A stretch of DNA of 64,000 nt from positions 41,901,585 through 41,965,584 of the forward strand of contig CM068580.1 of the NCBI GenBank assembly GCA_035048485.1, given 5' to 3'. Below the pieces are notes generated by a model, which saw nothing but the letters and a program-made list of their open reading frames with translations, did not search any database and was not told the origin of the DNA. Position numbers and translations under genes: made by a program. How positions within the stretch are numbered: position 1 is the first letter of the stretch; each line of letters starts with the position of its first letter. Origin of the DNA: Pteria penguin (lineage: Eukaryota; Mollusca; Bivalvia; Pterioida; Pteriidae). Shown one piece after another: positions 22,546-34,600 of the stretch.

Positions 22546-22689
22546 ATGGAGAGTGATGAGATTCTGAGGCCAAACCAACAACCATCAGAAGGACAATGCG
22601 CATTTTATCTCGAAAAGAAAAGAAGATTCTGTCGTTTTAAACCATCTTCAAACCAAAAATACTGTGCAGAGCATGCTGGTCTTTTAGGG
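22546..22689 (+). CDS. TRMT13: TRMT13 exon 1: CCCH zinc finger
   Basis: Forty-eight codons, MESDEILRPNQQPSEGQCAF then YLEKKRRFCRFKPSSNQKYC then AEHAGLLG, closing at GGG|gtatac. The spacing of Cys/His and the KRRFCR core match the N-terminal TRM13 zinc finger. Confidence 0.92.
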
Positions 22690-25600
22690 GTATACAAATC
22701 ACAGATCATTTTGAGGTGGAAAAAGGGGGGGGGGGGGGGGAGGGTTTCTTCTTCTTCTTCCAGTACGAAGTGTACTCAAAAGTTGAGCGTTATACTTCAT
22801 GTGGCAGTCAAGATAAAAACCTCAATGGGCATTATGATCCTAGATTCTCGCCCTAAACTTAAGTTGGCAGATGGTAATGTTGCCCATTGCAGTCTGGTAG
22901 TCCTTCAAGGAACATGCTAATGGAAGTCTAGTTACAACTGCAAAGGAAGAGCTATTTTGTCATTGTCAACATGAAAGGCCTTTAAACTTTTGATTTTGTG
23001 TTTTGTTCATCTTCACCAGACAATCGGTCAGAAAATTTACGTTTATATATGGGACCGACAACATTATTACCGGACTAATTCATTTTCACTGGTTGGGATG
23101 CGAAAGGTATTTTGTCACCTTGTTCTTTTGTCTGTCTGGATTAGGTATTGTTCTGTTGGAATGGCCATTAGATTATGCTGGATCTTGAATAGCAAAAGAA
23201 GGCATGCAGATCTTTACTCTTCTGATCTGTAGCGGTTTCCATCTCGGGGAGTTGACCATGTTGGTGACAGTGCCTGCTTTCCTATCCCAGTAGTTTCTTG
23301 TAGCGAATGGTGCCAGGTTCCATTATGTGTGAACCATACGTCATTCTTAGAAATTTTTCTATCTATAACATTTTTTCTCTCATAATTTAAATGGATAGCA
23401 ATGATATTTTGGCAAGAATTAAAGCCTCCACAGTTTCTCTCTTATCTGGTTGTACTCTTAATCTATTTGGTAGGTTAGGGATAATATCTAGAATGCAAGA
23501 TGTTCCCTGTTTTCAGAGACAATTTTCAGGGTTTTTCAAATTCTGCATATTTTAATTCTGGTCTGAAACTTAAAACAGCAAATCTTTTTGGTTTTCTGAA
23601 CAATGTTATGATATTTTTAATCAATACTTCAGGAGTTTATAGCTGTGAAAATGGAGAATATTTTGTATCGGAATTCACAGAAATGGCAACTGCTACAAAT
23701 ATACATCTGTTGAAAATATTGTTCAGTGTGTCATAAAGATTTCGTCTTTTAAGTTTGAGGACAAACTTTTTTACTAGAAAAACCCTGAAATTTTCTCTCA
23801 AAACAGAGAATGTCTCAAATTTGAGAGACTATCCCTTAATTGAGGGAATGTGCCCAAGCTGTTTGAGTTTCCTATTTTGCAGCATTAGACAGGTATGGTG
23901 CATTATTTCATTTGAGAAATATTTTGTCAAATGCAAAAATCTGTTCTTTGAGTCCTTTACCATGATTTTCCAAATAAGTACAAAAAGGAAAATTAAAGTC
24001 CAATTGAATCTTTATCTGAAACTCAAAAAAGCACATTTTTATGATATAAAAAATGTTTATAAAAGAAGTTTACCAGTACATGTAGTAGTTGCCATTTTTT
24101 AAGTATCCAGATGTAGAATATTCTATATTTGAGCAGCTGAACACTTCGCAATCATTGATGAAAAATGTCAACCTTCTTTATAAACATTGTTAGTGAACAG
24201 TAAAGATTTGCAAAATTAAATTTCTGACAATATTATATTTATTTATTCAAATTCTCCGAAAACTGTCTCAGAAACAGAGACTTTATGATATTTGAGAGAC
24301 CATATCTTAAATGTAAGGATGTGCCAATCTGTTAGATGTGTCCAAAATGTGAAAAATCTGTTTGAATCTTTCTTGCCACATAGACTGATAGATTAGACTC
24401 TAGATATCATCCCTGATACACGAAATGGTCATCCTCCGGGAAATGATGTAATTTCCACCAGTTTTAGCTGAAACTATGGTCATTTTATATATGAATGGTT
24501 CTAAAAATTTGCTACAATTTCTGGAATAATTTAATTTACTTACGTGGGATGGATCACCAGTCTAAATCTGTTAATGATATACAGGTTTGTCTGGACAATT
24601 CCGGGCCAAATTCCAGATACTTAGTCAACTTGGAGGTTTCATCCATGCTTTCATTTATCTCAGTTTTTCTGTCATCATCTTAGCAGTTTGAAATAAATGA
24701 ACATTTTGAGTGATAATACAATAATCATGCACATAATATTTCTAACGAAACTGATTTGGAACCTCAGAGGAGATACTTATTTAAATATTTGTAACCCTTA
24801 ATCCAATCTTATCGTGATTGCATCATTTCTGCCTGCATTTCTTTCCATGCAGATATATGTAGTACAAACTATTGAATTAATCTAGATGATAAAGATTACA
24901 CTATTCTTTGGATAAAGAGTTTTGTTTTCTATATTACTATTCATAGGTATTAAAGATGATGTACTGCTTTACAAATCTGAAAAAAAAAACATGAATGAAG
25001 GCACTGGAATAAGAATTTTAAACTTCCTTAAATAATTGTGACAAAGAAATGGCAAAATGTAATAGAAATTACCAAGATTTAAACAAAATTACTAGTTAAT
25101 TTACTTAAAGTTAATGCATTTCCACTAACTAACCTGCTGAAGTCATGGAGTGTCCGACAATTAACTTGGTGAAGTTCAGTGGACTTTCCACCAGTTATCC
25201 TCTTGAAGGTCAGGTGGAATTTCCATGATTTAAACCTGTTGTACATGTAAATGTGTAGATCAATGGAGTTTCTGCAATTAACATGCTAAAAAAACAATTA
25301 TTATCCACCAGTTGAAGGCAGGTAACCTATTTAAGGTCATTGAAATGTTCACCAGTTGACCTGTTGAAAGTCACTGAAATGTCCACCAGTTATCCTGCTA
25401 AAGGTTTGTGGAATTTCCACTATTTAAACTTGCTGCAGGTCATGAAATGACCACTAGTTAAGCTGCTTAAGGTCACAGAATATACACCTGTCAACCTGCT
25501 GAAGGGTAGTGGAATTAATCTGCCAAAGTTCAGTGAAATTTCCACCAGTTATCTTTAATAAGAATGTGGAATTTTCACTTTTTAACATATTGAAGGTCAA

Positions 25601-28600
25601 TGTATTTCCACCACTTTACTTGCTGAAGGTCATATCATGTCTACCAGTTAACCTTCAAAAAGTTTGTGGAATATCCACCAGTGAACTTTGTTGAATGTCA
25701 GTTAACCTGCTGAAGGTCATTAGGTGGTTACAGATATCCAGATTCTCTATCAAACTATTCATGTTTAAAAGATAACATCACCATGTAAAGCAATAATAAG
25801 TGTGAAATAAAAACTGTTAGAGTCTGTATATGAAACATGTTGTTTGTCAGAATAAGTCTTAAATGTCAGATACAACCATGGAATTTGGTATGTATTGTAG
25901 AATTTGACATTTCAGACTATATCAAAGTGTTCTTGATATGAAAAAGTTATCGAAAATCAGATTTTGATACTGTAACTCTCTATAAAACTCTGTAACAAAA
26001 TTAGCAGTGTATACAGAATTGACAATATCCTCAAGTAAAGTTGAACAAACAGAGTTCAGTGGTATATACAAGCGGTTTTAAATTTTATAGAATCATATAT
26101 AATTTTTTAGATTAATCAAGGCAAGAAAAGGATCAAATGTCCCTTGAATCCTAAACAGTAAGTAGTTATTACATCAAAACTTATATATTACATGTCATAT
26201 CAAATAACATGAGATGAAATGTGCTTCATGGTGACTCATAGATAATATTAAAATGAAATACTGTATGTATAATTGTATTACTTGGCCTCAAAATTAATCC
26301 TAGTTAGCAATGTCCCTTGTGTACAGTATTTATTATGTGCTGTCCTTTGTGTGTTTATTGTGTGCTGTCCTTCGTCTGCTTATTGAATGCTGTCCCTTGT
26401 GTACTTGTTGTGTGCTGTCCTTCATGTGCTAATTGTGTGCTGTCCCATGTGTGCTTATGTGTACTGTCCTTCGTGTATTTATTGTGTGCTGTCCCTTGGG
26501 TACTAATTGTGTGCTGTCCCTTGTGTGTTTATTGTGTGCTGTCCCTTGGGTACTAATTTTGCACTGTCCCTTTTGTGTTTATTGTGTGCAGTCCCTTGTG
26601 TACTTATTTTGTGCTGTTCCTTGTATACTTATTGTGTGCTGTCCTTTATGTGCTTATTCATGATTTTACTATCACAAATTTTTTACTTTTCAGCACTTGT
26701 TTTGAGGATATGCTGCAAAAACATCTTAAGAAATGTAGGATTCAACAAAAAGAAGTACCAGTAAGAGAAACTTATTCATAATAATTGGAAAAAAAAATCA
26801 TAACTCACAGTTTTTATTCTACAGACACCATATTTAATACATTTTCATGCTGACCTAGAGTACAGTAGCTCATTCAGTTGTTTGATTTATTCGTGGCCAA
26901 GACTTCCCAGGCTCAACAATCCAATTGGTGGTTTTCTGTGTGTCCTGTCTTTTAGATAAGTCACTAAACTCCAGAATACTGTGTCATGCTAAATTACAGT
27001 AGCTCATTCAGTTGTTTGATTTATTTGTTGCCAAGAGTTTCCAGGCTCTACAATCCAATTGGTGGTACTTCTGTGTCCCGTCACTAAACTAAGTTTGTAA
27101 GCGATCTCTCACGGCTTTGGGCAGAAATTTCTGGGCATTGCATTAGGTAGATGCCCTCATTATATAAGTCAAGTAGGTTTGGTGTGGTGTAAAACTGTCA
27201 ACGAATGGAGACATTTTCCCTCTACTTATCCCATTGCTTTCATATGTCATAAATATCATTCTGATGACGCATTTTAGCATAGTATTCAAGTAAAGGTTTT
27301 GTTATGTACTTGATGTAAGTACATGTATTGTAAGCAAAATTATTTACATAATATGTGGTATAAGAAAGTCAGTGTCAATTTCCTTGCATTTACTCGTGTA
27401 ATTTACTTAAAAATTAAATCAAGGACTGAATATTGCTGTTAGGTTTGGCTTTTTGGGGAATGTTTTTCAATGTTGATGTGATAAAAAGCTGATAAGAACA
27501 GAGACAATGTGATTAAAACACCATTCTCTATTTACACATATTGGCAAAGAGATCTGGCAATAATTGATTAGGGTCACATTCTATGAACTTTCTTATTGCA
27601 TTTACATATGAAAGACCAGACACTGACAAGCCACTCGTGGTGTTTGAACCCGAGACTGCTCGAGCAAGTGACCAGTCATGCTACTCCAGACATTGTAGCT
27701 CAGAAAAAAACTTTAGATAGCATTTGTTATGGTGATATATAAGTTGATTGCATGAAGATTTTGAAGTCTATGTGAATAAAGATTTGAAGTTTATGATAAT
27801 GTTTTTTACTGAAGTAATAAAGTCTTACACTGCTACAGCCTCTATCGTCTTTCTGATTTACAAATGTTTTCTCCTTAGCCTTACTTCATAGCTGAAATCA
27901 ACAGTGGAGACAAGCAAGACCAGGATGTAACAGGAAAGGTAGAAATACATTTGTAAACACCAGGCTGTAAAAGAAAGTTATAGATATTTTTCAATAACCA
28001 GGATGTTGTATTTAAGATACATAGATATATTTTTATTAACCAGGATGTAACAGGAAAATTTTTATATTTTCCATAACCAGGATGTAGTGGAAAAGATTTA
28101 AATATATATTTGAAAACCAGGATATAAATGGAAAAGTATAGAGTTTATTCTTATTATATCTAATTGATTCATTTACCTGTTTTTGATATAGATATTAATA
28201 TAGTAACAAGGAATGTGAGATTTTTCTGTTAGTTTAAATCCCAATGTTGCAGATATTTTGAATTTATTGCAATGGAGAGGTATTGTCAATCAATTACCCA
28301 TTATACTTATGCCCCCTGAAAACTTTCGGGGGATTATATAGTCGCTGTCGTGTCTGTGTATCTGTCCGTCCGTCTGTTTGAGCTCATATCTTCTATACCT
28401 TTCATCAGAATTTGATCATACTTCACCAAAATATTTTTTAGGTTAGGGGCTTTGGGACAAAGGTCACTCAAGGTCATTTCTGAAAGGTCACTTATTAACT
28501 ATGACTTAAAATATCATGAAGTATGTATATCTCCTACACCTTTCATCAGAATTTGACCATACTTCACCAAAATGTAATTGAGCTTAAGGATTTTAGACAA

Positions 28601-31600
28601 AGGGCACTCAAGTTCATTTCTGAAAGGTCAAGGTCACTTATTAACTATGACTTAAAATACCATGAAGTACGTATATCTCCTACACCTTTCATCAGAATTT
28701 AATCATACTTCACCAAAATGTTATTTAGGTTAACGGCTTTTAGACAAAGGTCATTCAAGGTCATTTCTGAAATGTCAAGGTCACTTATTTACTATGAGTT
28801 AAAGTAACATGAAGTACTTATATCTCCTATACCTTTCACCAGAATTGGATCATACTTCACAATAAGTTCTTTAGGTTAAGGTCTTTTGGACAATAGTCAC
28901 TCAAGGTCATTTCTGAAAGGTCAAGGTCACTTATTAACTATGACTTTAAATACCATGAAGTACATATATCTTCTACACCTTTCATCAGAATTTGATCATA
29001 TTTCGCCAACATGTTATTTAGGTTAAGGACTTTTGAGCAAAGGTCATTCAAGGTCATTTCTGAAATGTCAAGGTCACTTATTTACTATGAGTTAAAGTAA
29101 TTTAAGTACTTATATCTCCTAGATCTTTCATCAGAATTAGATCATATTTCACCAATAGGTTCTTTAGGGTAAGTTCTTTTAGACATTGGTCACTTAAGGT
29201 CATTTCTGAAAGGTCAAGGTCACTTATTAACTATGACTTACAATACCATGATGTATGTATATCTCCTACACCTTTTAACAGAATTTGATCATACTTCACC
29301 AAAATATCATTTAGGTTAAAGACTTTGGGACAAAGTTCATTCAAGGTCATTTCTGAAATGTCAAGTTCACTTATTAATTATGACTTAAAATACCATAAAG
29401 TACTTATATCTCCTACACCTTTCATCGGAATTTGATCATACTTCACTAAAAATGTTATTTAGGATAAGAGCTTTTGGACAAAGGTCACTTAACATTATAT
29501 TTGATTGTGGAACAAAAAAATATCCTGATATAACTCAGACAAAAATAGATTTTCATCAAATTTTACAACTTAAAGATGATCTATTATAGTATTTGAAAAT
29601 GAACTGTTAAATGAGAAATTTGAAATTTGTTGTCAAATAAGCTTCTGCTCAAATCTTCTTGTGACCCCTTTCTATACCAACACTTTTGTTAATCGTAGAT
29701 CCCATGGGAAGATATTTCATCTGAAGAATTAAAGAGAATTATCAAACAAGTCGAAGTAAAGTATGAAGGTAACAAGTTCATGTGATAAACATAACATTAT
29801 ATTTCCACAATCTTGAACTAGAGATATTGACCTTGCGCACTTCAACATATAAATGTGTAAACTGAGATTGTGCATGTATGCGCATGTTACTGTATTCTAG
29901 CTAATAAGTCTAATTAGTGATGGTAACAACATTCATGTATGTTTTATTGAAAATGATGGAAATCCCACATTGTCGTTATTTAATTAGCATTTCTGTCTTT
30001 GATAGAGCATATCAACAGGAGAATATCACAGAAGATTCTTCATCATCCATGTCTCAATGAGGAACTTGCTAACAAATCGTATGGAATTCCTGCAATCCGA
30101 CATAGAAAACAACAGGTAACATGAAGTAATGTTTGCTTGATTCTATGTGAATTGTACCGTCCACAAGCATGGCTTTGTCCTAAGGTGTGTTTTATTCATT
30201 TAGTTAATACACAAGATCGTAATTACTGATTGACCATTTGGACTTGTGCATTTATACACACCATTCTATTGTTTTCCAGTGGGGCAGAAAATCTGCCCAA
30301 GTTTAGAACAACAGATTTGGTAGGTGACTAAAATACAAAACATGAACAAATTGATTATTTGCGATCTTCCATGTTAGTTTGCATTACAAGTAATTTGAAT
30401 TTTGGCTGTTTTGGCATTGAGCATCGCTGAAGAGACATTATTTGTTGGAATGCACATTAGATTAATATTTATATTAAATTATCTGTTCTTACAATTTTCT
30501 TCTAATGTACATTTGGTAGAAGAACTTTACATTTGCTGAACAGATTTATATTATCAATATATTGTTTTCTGTATAAATTATGAATACTTCTCTTTAGGAT
30601 AATTTTTTTCACTTCTTTGATCTGTTTTATCTGTTTTCAAGTTTTCTACCATTTGGTTAATAATTCTTCTCCAGTTTTGCTCTGAGTATTCTACTGAGCA
30701 TTCTACTGTCTTGTCTGTTTCAGGCTTCTTTAGTTGGACATTTGAGGGATATGGGACTGCTAAGATCAGGGTTGTGTTATGTAGAACTTGGAGCTGGTAA
30801 AGGTAAATAAATGCATCAAGTCGCCTTTCTATTATGGTTTAAAAATATTGATGCTTGATTTAATATACCTATGGATGTTTTTCTTTTTGATCAATATGAG
30901 TTAATAAATATGAGGAGATTGTACCATGAAATGCCTTTAATTAAGTTTTATTATACCTGCAAGAAGTTGAGAATCTTTGAAATATTCATAGTTTTCCACT
31001 GATACTGAAGTTAGATATGTTTTGCAGGCAGTCTCTCTCACTGGATTCAGAAGGGTATAGCTGAGGAAACCGATGTGGCTTTTGTATTGGTAGACAGGAG
31101 TCATGTTCGGTACAAGGTAATTTACTGCTGTATACAGTATCCATAGTACCACAGCACTGCCTTAAACAAGCCTTATCTATTCTTTTTAGCTTGCCAGGAC
31201 GACTGTCTGGAGAGCTAATGTCATACCCCTGACATTGTTGTTCATCATCGGTGTCATCGGCATCTGTAGACAAAAACTTTAACTTGGGTTATATGTTTTG
31301 AACCAAGCGGGGTAAAGCCTTGAAACTTCACCATGGATACATTGTAAAAGGAGCTTTGATTTGAGACCATGACCTTTCACCTTGTGACCTTGACCTACTT
31401 TTCAAAATCTTTAACTTTGGCTATAACTTTTAAACCAGGAAGGCTAGGGCCACATGGATATCTTGTTGAAGGCCTTTTTATTTGGGACCATGACCTTTGG
31501 CCTTGGGACTGTGACCTTAATGTTTGATCCTCTTTTCAAAAACTTTAACCTTGGTGATGCTTTTGAAGCAAGAGGAGTTTGGCTTTGAAATTCCACACAT

Positions 31601-34600
31601 TGATACCTTGTGGAAGACCCTTTCATTTGGGATAATGATCTTTGAGCTTTTGACCTTGACCTTGCAGTTTGATTTACTTTTCAAAAACAAACCTTGGCTA
31701 TAACTTCTGAACCAAGAGGGGAATTTGACCTACTTTTCTAAAACATTTACATGGACTTTTTCTTTTGAAATATTAGAGACAGGGATTTCAGTTGTAGATT
31801 CAGTGTGACAAGAGCTTTCATCTGCTTAACTTTTGACCTTTACCTTGGACTTTACCTTGAATTAAAAGAACATTGAAAATACACGCTTTCCCTCTGACTA
31901 TGCCCCAACAGGGATGTTGTTTTCTGAAACTCTTCTTTTGTACCTTATGTAACATTTGAATGTCATTAATGGCACCCCACAATAATTTATTCTCCATATA
32001 TAAAAAATTTACATGCCATATCCTTTTTTTGTCAGAGGTTTGAGGTAAAACTGAAAGTAAACAACTGCAGCTACATTGCTGTCAGACAAAAGTTATGAAT
32101 AGACTATGTAATTCTACTCAAAATTCTACCTCCTATGCCACCCTGTCCATTACATCTTCATTGTAACATCTATTGTATTCATTAATTTTTGTTATAGGCT
32201 GACAGTGTCCATAAATGGGAAGAAAATGGTCCAAAGTTTGAAAGGATTAGAATAGATATTGAAAATTTACATCTTGGTATGTAGCTTCTTCTACATTTCA
32301 TTGTCTTATTTTGTGTTTTAATACCATTTAGGCTATGCTGAAGATTTGGAGTTTCTTTGAATAATCCGGTTCCCATTACCACTAAACATTGGCTATATAG
32401 ACATAGAATATGGATATATAGACTTTCCAGCATTTAACAGTGGGTGTCACCATATAAATCCTCTATCACTAAACACTGAGAGCTTGACTGTCATCACCTA
32501 GACCCTCGTCCACTAAACACTGGTGACCACCATATAGGTCCTCTATCACTAAACGCTGGCTGCCACCTCATAGATCCTCCACCACTAAACACATGGAGCC
32601 TACAGCATTAAACACAAATATATCTCTCACTGCTTAACACTAGCTGACACATCATAGATCCTCTTCAACTGAACGCTGGTCACCATCAAGTATATCCTCC
32701 ACCACTAAACATTGAACATTGCTGAACATTGGCTGCTATTATATAGATCCTCCACCACTAAACCCTGTCTGCCACCTTATAGATCCTCTACTTCTAAAGA
32801 CAGCTGCCTTTACATAGATCCTTACTGCTGAACTCTGGTCAGCACCATATAGATCCTCTACAACTAAACACTGGTCACCACCATGTACATATTCCGCCAC
32901 CAAAAAGTGGTTACCACCATATTAATTCTCCACCACTTACCATTGCATTCATACAGTTGCAGAATTACACAGTTGCATTTAATAAAAGATTAAAAAAGAA
33001 ACAAATCCACTATCTACATACATCTTTGGAATATACAACAGAGTACATTAACATACTCAACTTCTAGATGCTGGATAAAGTCCTTATAGTACCAATTCTT
33101 AGACTGCAATACTTAAAATTTACATTCACAGTGTATTTCTCTTAAATGAAGGTACTAACGAAACTGCACAATAATGGAAATCAATAATAGCAATTGCCTG
33201 GCATGTGACTTAGAAGTACATCACAGATTTATACCTCCATACTTTACACATTTTTTTTTTGCCATTCCCTACTGCCAATACGCACCAATGAAACACAAAA
33301 ATCCAAACACAATCCTTAAAAATGTACATGTACAATTTGCTTCAACAGTAAAATGACGAATAATGCTTGTATTTTATGATTTCCAGTTTATAATTTCAGG
33401 CAAAGTAAATAGCATAGCTTCAGGGAATAAACCTATTGTTGCTGTAGGAAAACACTTGTGTGGAGGTGCTACAGGTAAGCATAGCATTGCTTTAGAGAAT
33501 AAGCTTATACATGTAGTTGGTGTAGGTAAACACCTGTGTGGAGGTGCTACAGTAAGCTTATACATGTGGTTGGTGTAGGTAAACACCTGTGTGGAGGTGC
33601 TACAGTAAGCTTATACATGTGGTTGGTGTAGGTAAACACCTGTGTGGAGGTGCTACAGTAAGCTTATACATGTGGTTGGTGTAGGTAAACACCTGTGTGG
33701 AGGTGCTACAGGTAAGCATAGCATTGCTTTAGAGAATAAGCTTATACATGTAGTTGGTGTAGGTAAACACCTGTGTGGAGGTGCTTCAGGTAAGTATAGC
33801 ATTCCTTTAGGGAATTAACTTTAAGTTGCTATCAGTAAACACCTGTGTTGAGGTTCTGCATATAATTATAGCATTGCTACACGGAACAAACCTATTGTTA
33901 CTGTAGGTAAACACCTGTATGGAGATCCTATACATGTAGGTAAGCATAGCATTGCTTTAAGGAATAACTTTTAGTTGCTATCAGTAAACACCTGTGTTGA
34001 GGTTCTGCATATAATTATAGCATTGCTACACGGAACAAACCTATTGTTACTGTAGGTAAACACCTGTGTGGAGATCCTATACATGTAGGTAAGCATAGCA
34101 TTGGTTTAAGGAATAACTTTTAGTTGCTATCAGTAAACACCTGTGTTGAGGTTCTGCATATAATTATAGCATTGCTACACGGAACAAACCTATTGTTACT
34201 GAGGTAAACACCTGTGTGGAGATCCTATACATGTAGGTAAGCATAGCATTGCTTTAAGGAATGACTTTTAGTTGCTATCAGTAAACACCTGTGTTGAGGT
34301 TCTGCATATAATTATAGCATTGCTACACGGAACAAACCTATTGTTACTGTAGGTAAACACCTGTGTGGAGATGCTATAGGTAAGCATAGCATTGGTTTAA
34401 GGAATAACTTTTAGTTGCTATCAGTAAACACCTGTGTTGAGGTTCTGCATATAATTATAGCATTGCTACACGGAACAAACCCATTGTTACTGTAGGTAAA
34501 CACCTGTGTGGAGGTGCTGTTGGTAAGGATACCATTATCATTGTTACTGGGTACAAATCCTTAGTAGTAGACAAACACTTCTGTGGAGATGCTGCAAACA

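Noticed and set aside
26317..26781. Cys-rich plus-strand frames before TRMT13 exon 3 that could look like a small secreted Cys-rich protein
   Set aside because: They are translations of a 25-bp minisatellite in shifting frames; no signal peptide or stable cysteine pattern.
33475..34530. CRISPR-like direct repeats
   Set aside because: Animal DNA; units are contiguous copies of an exon end, without unique spacers.
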